Positions 9,309-18,316 are shown, numbered from the stretch's first letter. The stretch: 64,000 nucleotides of DNA from Edaphobacter lichenicola (GCF_014201315.1 NZ_JACHDY010000005.1:186001-250000); one strand, 5' to 3'. Numbers and translations are program-made. Notes: generated by a model not told the origin, from the sequence alone.

Positions 9309-9338
9309 CAGGGATCCTTCGCTTCGCTCAGGATGACA
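9309..9338. repeat. Short palindromic dispersed repeat between ABC genes
   Basis: The core GGATCCTTCGCTTCGCTCA continues to GGATGACA, with ATCCT and AGGAT arms around TCGCTTCGCTC. I recall this wording from intergenic repeats of many Acidobacteria. It sits between the ATPase stop and the permease ribosome site, where it could form a hairpin in the transcript. Confidence 0.55.
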
Positions 9339-9343
9339 GGTTT

Positions 9344-10288
9344 TTAATTTTTTGTGAGCGCGAGGAAGGCATCTTCGAGGGCTGGACTTGCGATCTCGAG
9401 GCCGCTGAGGGATTCGTCGCGCAGAAGCATCTCGCGGACTACGTTTTCTGCGTTGACTGCGGTGACGGTGGTTGCTTCTCCGTTGCGCTCGACGCTGGTT
9501 ACGGTGGGAAGGGATTGCAGTAGTTCGCTGGGAAGACTTGTGCGGCAGCGGATTCTGCGACCACCGCTGTTGCGTTTGATCTCTGCGGGCGTGCCTTCGC
9601 AGATGACGCGGCCTTTGTTGATGACGATGATGCGATCAGCGAGGGCGTCCGCCTCTTCGAGGTAGTGCGTGGTGAGCAGGACAGTTTTTCCGAGCGCGGA
9701 GAGGATACGGATTTCTGCCCAGAGGCCGCGGCGGGCCTCGATGTCCATGCCGACGGTGGGTTCGTCGAGGAAGATGAGGGAGGGGTTGCCGCAGAGGGCG
9801 AGGGCGAAGAGGACGCGCTGCTTCTGACCGCCGCTGAGCTGGCCGAAGAGACGGTCTTCGATGCCATGGAGCTGGGCGATGCGGAGAATGTCGGGCATGG
9901 GCAGAGGGTTGGGGTAGTAGCTGCGGAAGAGGTCGAGGTGTTCGCGGACTTTGAGCATCTCGGTGATGCGCGAGATCTGAAGCATGGCGCCGACGCGGGT
10001 GCGGGTGGCGGCTTCTCGGGGATCGCTGCCGAAGACACGGGTGGAGCCGGAGGTGGGAGCGATGAGGCCGAGGAGGAGCTTGATGGCGGTGGATTTGCCC
10101 GCGCCGTTGGGGCCGAGGAGCGCGACGATCTCGCCGGGATGCAGGGCGAGGTTTAAACGGTCGAGCGCGAGTGCGTTGCCGTAGCGTTTGGTGACGCCGG
10201 TGAGGTTGGCGATGGGCTGTTTCGACGCAATTTGAGGTCCGTTGGTGGGCCGGGCTTCGGTCTCGTAGGCGATGGCGGTCAGCGGCAT
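9344..10288 (-). CDS. ABC transporter ATP-binding protein (ABC-2 exporter, DrrA/CcmA type)
   Basis: Motifs are complete: Walker A GPNGAGKST (residues 59-67), signature LSGGQKQR (150-157), Walker B LIFLDEPTVGMD (170-181) and switch His in LLTTHYLEEAD. After the nucleotide-binding domain there is a ~90-residue C-terminal part (VTSVERNGEATTVTAVN) as in DrrA-like exporters. It is the first gene of the operon ATPase-permease-VOC-kinase-regulator. A candidate operator palindrome lies at 10372-10383, ~85 bases upstream. Confidence 0.94.
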   Translation of the reverse strand: MPLTAIAYETEARPTNGPQIASKQPIANLTGVTKRYGNALALDRLNLALHPGEIVALLGPNGAGKSTAIKLLLGLIAPTSGSTRVFGSDPREAATRTRVGAMLQISRITEMLKVREHLDLFRSYYPNPLPMPDILRIAQLHGIEDRLFGQLSGGQKQRVLFALALCGNPSLIFLDEPTVGMDIEARRGLWAEIRILSALGKTVLLTTHYLEEADALADRIIVINKGRVICEGTPAEIKRNSGGRRIRCRTSLPSELLQSLPTVTSVERNGEATTVTAVNAENVVREMLLRDESLSGLEIASPALEDAFLALTKN

Positions 10289-10371
10289 GATCGGTCTCCT
10301 GTGTTGGATTACAGGACGATGATGCGATGGATTGCGCGGCGATAGTAGTGTGGGACGTCAGGAGTTGGAGG

Positions 10372-10383
10372 TGACAGATGTCA
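10372..10383. promoter_or_regulatory. Palindrome TGACAGATGTCA, candidate response-regulator operator
   Basis: Perfect 5-bp arms TGACA / TGTCA are separated by two bases, ~85 bases upstream of the first gene of the ABC-TCS operon. LuxR-type response regulators bind short inverted repeats of this size. The link to this regulator is inference. Confidence 0.45.
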
Positions 10384-10545
10384 TGTTCTGGGTGGCGAGG
10401 AGAGTACCTGAGATGGGCTGAGGCTCTGTTCGTGGAGGGTGCGAATGGCGTTTGGCGAGGCGACGCCGTGTTCCTGCGGAGGAGAGGAGTGTGGCAGAGA
10501 AGGCTGCTGACAGTTCTAGGCGTTGGCGTGTGGTAGAAATGGGCA

Positions 10546-11484
10546 ATGGAAGCCGCTACCGACCGTCCCGCGTGGAAGACCTTGTTGGCTTTCGCGATTA
10601 TCTATTTTGTGTGGGGATCGACGTTTCTTGCGATTCGCATCGGCGTGCATGAGGTTCCTCCTTTTCTGTTTGCGGCGATGCGGTTTATTGTTGCGGGGCT
10701 TGTGCTGTTTGGGTGGATGATCGCGAAGGGAGAACGCTTGCCCGATAGACGGCAGTGGGGATCTATATCGCTGATTGCTCTGCTGATCTTCGTGTTCGAC
10801 TATGGACTTTTGTTTTGGGCGGAGCAGCGTGTGCCTTCGGGGATTGCGGCAGTGATGATGGCGACGATTCCTGTATTTATGGCTCTGTCGGAGATTGTGT
10901 TTCTGCGAACGCAGAGGCTTACGGTTCGTCTGGCGTTTGCGCTGCTGATCGGCGTTGGTGGGGTGGCGGTTTTGATGAGCCACTCGCTGAATCTTGGTGG
11001 GGCTGCGATTGAGACTACTGGCGCGGCGGCGCTGATTGTGGGATCACTGAGTTGGGCAGTGGCTTCGGTGCTGTCGCGTGTGCTGCCGCTGCCGGAGTTG
11101 AAGGTGATGAGCTCGGGTGCGCAGATGCTTACCGGCGGATTACTGCTCGCTGTTGTGGCGGCTGGGTTGGGGGAGTTTCGCGGGTTTCATCCGGGGAGCG
11201 TCTCGCGTGGGGCTTGGTTTGCTTTGCTGTACCTGATTGTTGCGGGATCCATTGTTGGGTTTACGGCTTATGTCTGGCTGATTCACCATGAGTCGCCAAC
11301 GAAGGTTGGGACTTATGCTTATGTGAATCCGGTGGTGGCGGTGGTACTGGGATATTTTTTGGGTGGCGAAGGGCTTGGACTGCGGACTGTTTTGGGGACT
11401 GCGTTTGTTTTGGTCAGCGTGGTGTTGATCACTACGGCTAAGAAGCAGGAGTGGGCGGCGGGTGCGGTTGAACTCGAGAGTTGA
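10546..11484 (+). CDS. EamA-family (DMT) drug/metabolite exporter
   Basis: The 312-residue protein has ten predicted membrane helices in two EamA repeats; each repeat has the conserved first helix (FAIIYFVWGSTFLAIRIG in repeat 1; AALIVGSLSWAVASVLSR in repeat 2). The C-terminal HHESPTKVGTYAYVNPVVAVVLGYFLGGE is the usual end of the second EamA domain (motif region only). Such carriers export small metabolites or amino-acid-like compounds. It is divergent from the ABC-TCS operon; a terminator follows. Confidence 0.92.
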   Translation: MEAATDRPAWKTLLAFAIIYFVWGSTFLAIRIGVHEVPPFLFAAMRFIVAGLVLFGWMIAKGERLPDRRQWGSISLIALLIFVFDYGLLFWAEQRVPSGIAAVMMATIPVFMALSEIVFLRTQRLTVRLAFALLIGVGGVAVLMSHSLNLGGAAIETTGAAALIVGSLSWAVASVLSRVLPLPELKVMSSGAQMLTGGLLLAVVAAGLGEFRGFHPGSVSRGAWFALLYLIVAGSIVGFTAYVWLIHHESPTKVGTYAYVNPVVAVVLGYFLGGEGLGLRTVLGTAFVLVSVVLITTAKKQEWAAGAVELES

Positions 11485-11546
11485 TTTCGACCAGTTAAGT
11501 GCTCAAAGGCGTGCTGCGCGCACGGCGCGATCTGCCATCGAGGCTG

Positions 11547-11570
11547 ACGCGCCTTCGGCGCGTTTCTTTT
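11547..11570. terminator. Terminator between convergent DMT and polymerase genes
   Basis: ACGCGCC-TTC-GGCGCGT is a perfect 7-bp stem with a TTC loop, followed by TTCTTTT on the plus strand, just after the DMT gene stop. Confidence 0.75.
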
Positions 11571-11584
11571 GGTGATCGTTTCGG

Positions 11585-12904
11585 CTACATGTAGTCGACG
11601 CCGTACTGGACTGGGATCTGGGTGAAGGCGATGCGGGTGGGCGCGGATTCGCGGGCGGGAAGCATGCCGGCGAAGTGGAGCGTGGTGTGGCCGTACTTCA
11701 GGTTGAGCTTGTCCATGGTGGCGGAGAGGTCGGCGCGGTTGTTGGGGTCGGCGAAGAGCTCGGGTTGATGTTCGTCTTCGGGGATGAGGTTGCGGAGGGT
11801 GACGCCGACGAAGAAGGGCTTGGTGAAGTGCCCGCCTTGGGGGCGCTGGGCCCAGACGCCTCGTAGGGCTTCCAGGAGGGTGAGGGTGTCCTGGCACTCG
11901 CGGAAGCGAGCCTCCATCGCCCATCCGGAGTGCTTGATGCCGCTGGTGTGGCGCTTCGATTTGATGTGCGCCGTCTGCTCTTTCGTGAGGGCGAAGCGGA
12001 TGGAGACGGTGAGGGAGTTGGTGTAGAACTTCTCCATTCGCAGGCGCATGGCGGCTTTGTGCAGGAGTTTGTGCGCGACGGCCCAGGAGCCTTCGTGGGA
12101 GCGAAATTCGGGTGCGAGGACGTGGGAGTGGCCAAGAGACTTCTGGATGCCGGTGGAAACGGGAGCGCCGTCGTCGCCGGTGTTGGCACCACGGAGCCAG
12201 TGGTAGAGGCGGTCGCCCCAGACGGAGTCCCAGAGCTTGTGCATGCCGTTGCGGTCGAGGGCGAGGAGCTGCTCCATGGTGGTGATGCCCTTGGCGTTGA
12301 GGCGGACTTCGGTGCGTGCGCCTACGCCGGGGAGATCGCGGAGGTCGAGGTGCGCGATGGCTCTCGGCAGTTGCGATGGTAAAAGTCCAATCAACCCGTC
12401 GGGCTTCTGCATGTCGCTGGCGATCTTTGCGAGGTAGCGGTTGGGCGCCATGCCGATGGAGCAGCGGAGGGCTTCGCCTACGTTCTTGTAGATGGACTGC
12501 TTGATCTCGAGGGCGATCTTGCGGGCGCGTGGCGGCTCCTGCTCGCGGCCGATGAGCTCGCAGACCATCTCGTCGATGGAGGGGGTGTGGGAGACGGGGC
12601 AGGCGAGTTCGACGGCCTGGGCGATCTCGTGGGAGTACTTCGCGTAATCGGCGTGGTTGCCGGCGATGAGGATGATGTCGGGACAGATTTTTTTTGCTTC
12701 GCCTACCTGGGTGCCGGTTTTGATGCCGAGGGCTTTGGCCTCGTAGCTGGCAGCGATGCAGGAGGTGGTGTCGGCCATAGTGGGGACCACTGCCAGGGGA
12801 CGGCCGCGATATTCGGGGTGCAGCTGCTGCTCAACCGACGCGAAGAAGCTGTTGAGGTCGATGTGGAGGAAGTGAAAGCGGTCGGGTTGGAGGGGGGCGG
12901 ACAC
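11585..12904 (-). CDS. Y-family DNA polymerase (DinB/UmuC superfamily)
   Basis: The catalytic core is intact: LHIDLNSFFASVEQ carries the first metal ligand Asp and the steric-gate Phe, and TPSIDEM carries the second Asp-Glu pair. The helix-hairpin-helix thumb appears at DLPGVGARTEVRLNAKGI. The C-terminal little-finger region starts at LGHSHVLAP and ends in IRIAFTQIP-like wording (TRIAFTQIPVQY). This GHSHVL type differs from classical DinB (Pol IV) and ImuB; I take it as a separate, little-described subfamily. A lesion-bypass role is expected. The start is GTG with a weak ribosome site; it follows a VOC gene by 15 bases. Confidence 0.88.
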   Translation of the reverse strand: MSAPLQPDRFHFLHIDLNSFFASVEQQLHPEYRGRPLAVVPTMADTTSCIAASYEAKALGIKTGTQVGEAKKICPDIILIAGNHADYAKYSHEIAQAVELACPVSHTPSIDEMVCELIGREQEPPRARKIALEIKQSIYKNVGEALRCSIGMAPNRYLAKIASDMQKPDGLIGLLPSQLPRAIAHLDLRDLPGVGARTEVRLNAKGITTMEQLLALDRNGMHKLWDSVWGDRLYHWLRGANTGDDGAPVSTGIQKSLGHSHVLAPEFRSHEGSWAVAHKLLHKAAMRLRMEKFYTNSLTVSIRFALTKEQTAHIKSKRHTSGIKHSGWAMEARFRECQDTLTLLEALRGVWAQRPQGGHFTKPFFVGVTLRNLIPEDEHQPELFADPNNRADLSATMDKLNLKYGHTTLHFAGMLPARESAPTRIAFTQIPVQYGVDYM

Positions 12905-12919
12905 GGCTCGTACTGGAAA

Positions 12920-13264
12920 TTATATTCGCCTTTTATTTGCTTTTCGCGCGTTGCCTTGGATGATGTCGTAGGTGATGCCGAAGGGGTCGCGGAAGTAGAG
13001 GGAGTTCTGGTCTTCGCGGAGGATCTCGCAGCCGTTCTCCAGCAGGGATTGCTTTGCGGCGCTGATGTCTTCGACCGTGAAGCTGGGGATGGGCGGCTGG
13101 GTGTTCAGGTCGCGGTTGACGTACAGGAGGAAGTGGCCGGTGTCGTATTCGAGGGAGCCGTCGGACCGGGTCAACAGCTTGAACTTCATCACGTTGGTGT
13201 AGAAGTTTTCGGCTGCCGTAATGTCTTCAAGATGGATGGCGACGCAGTTGTTGGATCGGAACAT
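12920..13264 (-). CDS. VOC-family protein (glyoxalase-like)
   Basis: The single VOC unit has NNCVAIHLEDITAAENFYTNV at the N-terminus (region motif), GHFLLYVNRD in the middle and EILREDQNSLYFRDPFG near the end. An AGGAGG site precedes the ATG. It lies 15 bases upstream of the Y-family polymerase on the same strand, so the two are probably co-transcribed. Substrate unknown. Confidence 0.85.
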   Translation of the reverse strand: MFRSNNCVAIHLEDITAAENFYTNVMKFKLLTRSDGSLEYDTGHFLLYVNRDLNTQPPIPSFTVEDISAAKQSLLENGCEILREDQNSLYFRDPFGITYDIIQGNARKANKRRI

Positions 13265-13380
13265 TTCGGCACCTCCTGCAGCGTTTGATGTTGATTGTAG
13301 GCGCGGCTGGAGCGCGGAGACATGGAATGCTATGAAAGTGGCAGGACTGTTACCGTGGTGCGCTGCTAGAATTCGGTTCT

Positions 13381-15042
13381 ATGGCAGCAGCCGAGCATCC
13401 CGTTCAAGCAGACGTTCCTGTGGCGAAGTCCCTCAATCATCAACGCAAACTGGCAGAGCTTGCCGCTCGCCACGCCATCGCCGAAGAGGGCGGGGGCGAG
13501 GAGCGGCGGGAGCGCGAGCGTAAATCAGGCAAGCTTTCGGCGAGGGAGCGGATCGAATTTCTGCTGGATGAGGGCACGTTCGAGGAGACGGATAAATTCG
13601 TCACGCACCGTGCTACAGACTTTGGCATGGCCGAGCAGCGTGTTCCCGGCGATGGATTCATTACCGGCTACGGGCGGGTGCATGGGCGCGTGGTGTTCGT
13701 GTTTGCGCAGGACTTTACGGTGTTTGGTGGGTCGCTGTCGGAGGCGAATGCCGCGAAGATCGTGAAGATTATGGATATGGCGATGCGCGTGGGCGCGCCG
13801 GTGGTTGGACTGAATGACTCGGGTGGCGCGCGCATTCAGGAGGGCGTGGTTTCGCTGGCCGGGTATACGGATATCTTTTTGCGGAACACGCTGGCGAGCG
13901 GCGTTGTGCCGCAGATCTCGGCTATTCTGGGGCCTTGTGCGGGTGGCGCGGTGTACTCGCCGGCGATTACTGACTTTACGGTGATGACCGAGAAGACGAG
14001 CTACATGTTCGTGACCGGGCCGGACGTGATCAAGACAGTGACGCACGAGGATGTGACCAAGGAGGCGCTCGGGGGGGCGGTGACGCATAACGAGATCTCG
14101 GGCGTGGCGCACTTTATGGCGCATGACGACCAGGAGTGCCTGGCTACGGTGCGGGAGCTGTTGAGCTTTCTGCCGTCGAACAATCTCGACGACGCGCCAA
14201 GAAGGCCGACGCAGGATGATCCGGCGCGTGCGGATGCTGCACTCGACACGATTATTCCTGAGGAGAGCAACCAGCCGTACGACATGGTGGATGTGATCTC
14301 GCGTGTGGTGGATGATGGCTACTTCTTTCAGGTGCAGGAGCACTTTGCGAGAAATTTTGTGGTGGGTTTCGCGCGCATGGCTGGGCGGCCAGTGGGGATT
14401 GTTGCGAATCAGCCGGCGTTTCTTGCGGGGGTGTTGGATATCAATGCGAGTGTGAAGGGCGCGCGGTTTGTGCGGTTCTGCGATGCGTTCAATATTCCGC
14501 TGATCACGTTTGAAGATGTGCCCGGGTTTATGCCGGGGATTCAGCAGGAGCATGGCGGCATTATTCGTCATGGAGCGAAGTTGCTATATGCGTTCGCGGA
14601 GGCTACGGTTCCGAAGCTTACGGTGATTACGCGCAAGGCCTATGGCGGGGCGTACTGCGTGATGAGCTCGAAGCATCTGCGAACGGACTTGAACCTGGCG
14701 TGGCCTACGGCGGAGATCGCGGTGATGGGGCCTGAGGGTGCGGTGAATATAGTTTACAAGCGTGAACTTGATTTGACCGTGCGTCGGGCTGAGGCGATGT
14801 GGCCGCAGGGAAAGGCGTTTACCGAAGAGGAGAAGCTCGCGGTTCTCGCTGAGGCTCGCAAGGATAAAGTGGAGGAGTTTCGTGAGCGGTTTGCGAATCC
14901 CTATGTTGCGGCAGAGCGGGGATACATCGATGCTGTGATCAGGCCTAGTGAGACGCGTCGACGGCTGAACTCCGCTCTGGACATGCTGGCGACCAAGCGG
15001 GATAAGAACCCTGCCAAGAAGCATGGCAACATTCCGTTGTGA
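13381..15042 (+). CDS. Acyl-CoA (propionyl-CoA type) carboxylase beta subunit
   Basis: The 553-residue carboxyltransferase has two crotonase-fold halves. The first carries [56 protein letters not shown] and [17 protein letters not shown]. The second carries [35 protein letters not shown] (start of motif), [17 protein letters not shown] and [11 protein letters not shown], followed by the [13 protein letters not shown] block. It transfers CO2 from carboxybiotin to propionyl- or methylmalonyl-CoA-type substrates. No alpha or biotin carrier subunit is encoded nearby. A decarboxylase role (MmdA-like) cannot be excluded. Confidence 0.92.
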   Translation: MAAAEHPVQADVPVAKSLNHQRKLAELAARHAIAEEGGGEERRERERKSGKLSARERIEFLLDEGTFEETDKFVTHRATDFGMAEQRVPGDGFITGYGRVHGRVVFVFAQDFTVFGGSLSEANAAKIVKIMDMAMRVGAPVVGLNDSGGARIQEGVVSLAGYTDIFLRNTLASGVVPQISAILGPCAGGAVYSPAITDFTVMTEKTSYMFVTGPDVIKTVTHEDVTKEALGGAVTHNEISGVAHFMAHDDQECLATVRELLSFLPSNNLDDAPRRPTQDDPARADAALDTIIPEESNQPYDMVDVISRVVDDGYFFQVQEHFARNFVVGFARMAGRPVGIVANQPAFLAGVLDINASVKGARFVRFCDAFNIPLITFEDVPGFMPGIQQEHGGIIRHGAKLLYAFAEATVPKLTVITRKAYGGAYCVMSSKHLRTDLNLAWPTAEIAVMGPEGAVNIVYKRELDLTVRRAEAMWPQGKAFTEEEKLAVLAEARKDKVEEFRERFANPYVAAERGYIDAVIRPSETRRRLNSALDMLATKRDKNPAKKHGNIPL

Positions 15043-15048
15043 CAACTG

Positions 15049-15609
15049 CTAATTACTTTTTTTAACGCTGGCCACGAGGACCACGTTGCTGGGAACGGCT
15101 CGACATTTTTCTGAGCCGGATGGACGCCAGGTGGTGCCGTTGGTGTAGCGGACCTCATTGAGGTCGACCCAGCGTAGCGCGCCTACCTGATGCATCCAGA
15201 CATCGGCGTTGCTTAGGGTGTTGTCATTGGCCGAACGTTGCAGCAGGAATGACTTTGAGACGGTGTCGCGCGTGTTTGTGTCGGTGGACTGGAAGTCTGT
15301 GGGAACGATGCGGCCTCTTGGAGAGACACCGTAGACGGTGACTTCAATGCTCTCGATGGCAGGAGCGGCGGGGTGATCGAGAGTGAGATGCAAGCCCAGT
15401 GCTGGGCTGTTCTTGTCAGCGTTATTTGCAGAGAGGATTTGAGCGGTTGACTGGCGGTTGGCCCGGAAGCTGATGGGGCAGTCCGTTCCGGCGGGGATGC
15501 TTCGGAGTACGACTGCGGAGGCGTCGGGCTTGCTGCCGGAGATGGTGGGAGACTGTGCGAGCGAGGCGGTTGCTGCTAGAAGAAAGAGGGCGGCGGAGAG
15601 ACGGTGCAT
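15049..15609 (-). CDS. Exported protein of unknown function
   Basis: I chose ATG 15609, with AGGAGG upstream, over the longer frame from 15675. The first ~19 residues are a signal peptide (ALFLLAATASLAQ). The mature ~165 residues contain one Cys pair candidate (TDCPISF and SEKCRAV) and a beta-rich core (LGLHLTLDHP, IESIEVTVYGVSPRGRIV). Exported acidobacterial proteins of this kind are common but unnamed. It is convergent with the carboxylase gene, with only 6 bases between the stops. Confidence 0.78.
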   Translation of the reverse strand: MHRLSAALFLLAATASLAQSPTISGSKPDASAVVLRSIPAGTDCPISFRANRQSTAQILSANNADKNSPALGLHLTLDHPAAPAIESIEVTVYGVSPRGRIVPTDFQSTDTNTRDTVSKSFLLQRSANDNTLSNADVWMHQVGALRWVDLNEVRYTNGTTWRPSGSEKCRAVPSNVVLVASVKKSN

Positions 15610-15702
15610 ACGAACCTCCTGCGTTTCAAAGGCGCTGCTGTCTAAGACACTACTACGCGGGGGCGGTGAGTTCAAAGCAGACGAACCGGCGCAGGGAGAG
15701 CG

Positions 15703-17388
15703 TTATTGCGTTGTGCCGGTGAGGAAGATCTGCTCGGAGTGTGAGGCGATGACGCGGTAGAGGCCGAACTGGCGTGCGTTCTGGCTGCGTAGTTCGAAGA
15801 GCAGGCTGGCGCGGTTGCTGGCCTCGGCATCGACTACGTCGACGAAGCGCATGAGCGGCGTGCGGTCGAGGTGGGCTGCGTCGGTCACGCTCTGAATGGC
15901 GGGTCTGAGTTCGCCGAGGCCATTGTCCTGCGCGACGATGGTGACGTAGCGCAGCGCTGCTCCCGTGCCCGCGGTATGAGCGGAGTAGACGTAGGTGGCG
16001 GCACCGCCGTAGCTGAGGGTGTAGGCCTTCAACTCTTCGTCAGACAGAAGGACGGATGGTGGAGCGGCGGAGGTGGCTCGGCGGGTCCGCGTGGTGGTTG
16101 GTGTCTTCTTTACTGTTGGGGCCGGAGGTGTTGCGGCAGGTTTGGTGCCCATTGCGTTGTATGAGGCGAGTTGGGCCTGGGCCATGGCCTGCATCTTGGA
16201 GAGAATGGCTGCATGCTGGGCGGCGTCCTCCCACTCAAGCGTGAAGGCGTGAGGATCTCGGGTGGCTGCATCGGAGACAGCAACCATCTGGTGCAGATTT
16301 TGGGGGATGCCGACTAGCTTTGGAAGATCGGTCTCGGTCATGGCGCTGGTGGGCTTACCGCGATGGAGGTTGGGACGGTTGGGGTCGTCGTTGAGCGAGC
16401 CGGTGCCGATAACGGAGTTGGTGTCGTGCGCTCTCCTCGCGTCTTCGGCGGAGTGGCGCTTCAAGGTCGGACGGTCGGGGTCGTCGGATGGAGTTGAGGT
16501 GCTGGCGGTGGTCGATCCGGTGTCTGCGGTGGTGGTGTCGGATGTCCCAGAGGTTCTACGGCTCATGGTTGGGCGGTCGGGATCGTCGGCAGGTGTGTTT
16601 GACGTGGTGGATGTTGTGGCCGAGGCGTCAGTGCTGTCCGATCTGCGCTTCATGGTGGGACGGTCCGGGTCGTCTGCGGGAGTGCTGCCGGTCGATGCGG
16701 TCGAGGTGTCCGTGGTCGAGCTATCGGCACTGTCGGATCTACGCTTCATCGTGGGACGATCGGGGTCGTCCGTGGAAGTCGTAGAGGTCGTTGAAGTGGG
16801 AGTGCTTGAGCTGGAGGTGTCGGTGGTGGAGCTGTCGGATCGGCGCTTCATGGTTGGGCGATTCGGATCGTCGCTCGTTGTAGTTGAGTCTGTGTTGGTT
16901 TTGGCGTCGGTGTGATGGCTGGTGTCGCCTTTGGAGCCGGTGAGGACGGGGAGTGTCTTCGAGGGCTTGAGGGCTGCGGCTTTCTTTGGTGCGGCCAGCG
17001 GCTTGACGCTGCCGTAGCCGAACCAGCCGTCGTCGTAGGCGAGATCGCCGGTGGCCTCGACGGCCTGCAGATGCTTTGCGTAGGCGAGATCGAGATAACC
17101 CTTGTCGATGCCTGCAGTTTGGAGTTCGTAGACGTTTCCGCTGAGGAGGGCGAAGGGTACGGGGCGGGCGACGTAGATGCCGGCGTCTTCAAGCTTGCCG
17201 TCGATGAAGAGAGAGACGGGGATGAGGCGGCTGGCGTTTGGCTTGGCGAAGTCGCCGGTCCACTCGTAGACGCCGACCGCGCGGACGACCTGTTCGGGCT
17301 TGGCGACCTTGTGCATCTGGGCCCAGGAAGCGGGGCCGCAAAGGAGCAAAGCGGTGAAGAGGAGGACGCGATGGGGGTTGAATCTCAT
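15703..17388 (-). CDS. Exported protein with six DDPDRPTMKRR-type repeats
   Basis: A signal peptide (residues 1-23, ending SWAQ) is followed by an N-terminal domain (~30-130; RAVGVYEWTGDFAKP, SRLIPVSLFIDGKLEDAG), a low-complexity Ser/Thr/Asp linker (~150-345) holding six copies of DDP[DN]RP[TN][ML] usually followed by KRRSD, and a C-terminal domain (~350-561; LSYGGAATYVYSAH, ALRYVTIVAQDNGLGEL). The linker copies are spaced ~30-35 residues. No enzymatic motif is visible. The basic RP-KRR motif in an acidic linker suggests a binding or anchoring role, which is speculative. It is divergent from the orphan ATPase gene. Confidence 0.85.
   Translation of the reverse strand: MRFNPHRVLLFTALLLCGPASWAQMHKVAKPEQVVRAVGVYEWTGDFAKPNASRLIPVSLFIDGKLEDAGIYVARPVPFALLSGNVYELQTAGIDKGYLDLAYAKHLQAVEATGDLAYDDGWFGYGSVKPLAAPKKAAALKPSKTLPVLTGSKGDTSHHTDAKTNTDSTTTSDDPNRPTMKRRSDSSTTDTSSSSTPTSTTSTTSTDDPDRPTMKRRSDSADSSTTDTSTASTGSTPADDPDRPTMKRRSDSTDASATTSTTSNTPADDPDRPTMSRRTSGTSDTTTADTGSTTASTSTPSDDPDRPTLKRHSAEDARRAHDTNSVIGTGSLNDDPNRPNLHRGKPTSAMTETDLPKLVGIPQNLHQMVAVSDAATRDPHAFTLEWEDAAQHAAILSKMQAMAQAQLASYNAMGTKPAATPPAPTVKKTPTTTRTRRATSAAPPSVLLSDEELKAYTLSYGGAATYVYSAHTAGTGAALRYVTIVAQDNGLGELRPAIQSVTDAAHLDRTPLMRFVDVVDAEASNRASLLFELRSQNARQFGLYRVIASHSEQIFLTGTTQ
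16358..16875 (-). repeat. Tandem coding repeat (DDPDRPTMKRR units)
   Basis: Six degenerate copies are spaced roughly 90-110 bases apart; on the plus strand most copies contain GG[AT]CGGTC[CG]GG-type wording followed by TCGTC. The copies differ at third positions, so the unit is an old, protein-level repeat. Confidence 0.75.
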
Positions 17389-17476
17389 AGGGCTGTCATC
17401 GAGATTAGACGCTATTTGTGGCTCAAAGTCCTACCCCGGTTGCGCGGCTGGCTTTTTGAGGGTTGAGGCACGGTTG

Positions 17477-18316
17477 ATGAGGATGTTGGATACCATGCAG
17501 GGTATGGGTTCTGCGATGCTGCTTGACGTGAAGGATCTTACGGTCGGCTTTGGGCGGCATGAGGCTGTAAAAGGTATCTCGTTCGAGATCAATGCCGGCG
17601 AAACACTCGGGTTGGTGGGGGAGTCGGGGTCGGGAAAGTCGGCGACTTCGCTGGCGGTGCTGCGGCTGTTGCCGGAGAGCGCGCGAGTGAGTGGGGCGAT
17701 TCGGTTCGATGAGGAGGAGCTGCTTGCGCTGCCTGAGGAGGCGATGCGGCGGCGGCGGGGTCGCGAGATCGCGATGATCTTTCAGGAGCCGATGACGGCG
17801 CTGAATCCGGTGATGCCGGTGGGGGCGCAGATTGCAGAGGCGGTCGCGGCGCATCATCCGGAGATCGGGCGGAGAGCGGTGAGGGCGCGGGTTTTGGAAG
17901 CGATGGACGAGGTTGGTCTACTGGAGGTTGAGCTGAGGGCCAAGGACTATCCGCACCAGTTTTCCGGGGGCCAGCGGCAGAGGATTTTGATCGCGATGGC
18001 GATTGTGAATCGGCCACGGTTGCTGATCGCGGATGAGCCGACGACGGCGTTGGATGTGACGGTGCAGGCGCAGATTCTGGAGCTGTTGAAGGCGTTGAGG
18101 CAGGAGCATCGACTGGCGATGTTGTTCATCTCACACGATCTGGCGGTGGTGTCGCAGGTGGCCGATCGTGTGGCGGTAATGCAGCATGGCGTGATTGTGG
18201 AGCAGGCGGAGGCGAGGAGGCTTTTTCTGGAGCCACAGCATGCTTATACGCGCAGACTGCTGGCTTCGGCTCCGACGATGAAGACGGACCGGTCACAGCC
18301 ACTGGCTTCGGTTTGA
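17477..18316 (+). CDS. Orphan peptide/nickel-type ABC transporter ATPase (DppD/OppD-like)
   Basis: I chose ATG 17477 (TGAGG ~8 bases upstream); the frame is open from 17300, but that region is the promoter and start of the divergent gene. Walker A GESGSGKS (residues 48-55), FSGGQRQR (162-169), Walker B LLIADEPTTALD and the switch SHDLAVVSQVADRV are intact. FQEPMTALNPVM and the late QHAYTRRLLASAP are typical of Opp/Dpp ATPases. No permease, binding protein or second ATPase is adjacent, so partners must be elsewhere. Substrate is unclear. Confidence 0.88.
   Translation: MRMLDTMQGMGSAMLLDVKDLTVGFGRHEAVKGISFEINAGETLGLVGESGSGKSATSLAVLRLLPESARVSGAIRFDEEELLALPEEAMRRRRGREIAMIFQEPMTALNPVMPVGAQIAEAVAAHHPEIGRRAVRARVLEAMDEVGLLEVELRAKDYPHQFSGGQRQRILIAMAIVNRPRLLIADEPTTALDVTVQAQILELLKALRQEHRLAMLFISHDLAVVSQVADRVAVMQHGVIVEQAEARRLFLEPQHAYTRRLLASAPTMKTDRSQPLASV

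Noticed and set aside
16358..16875. CRISPR-like spaced repeats
   Set aside because: The repeats are in frame, code for DDPDRP motifs and vary at third positions; no cas genes.
17300..17476. N-terminal extension of the Dpp-type ATPase
   Set aside because: The region overlaps the start of a divergent gene, lacks a ribosome site and has shadow composition.
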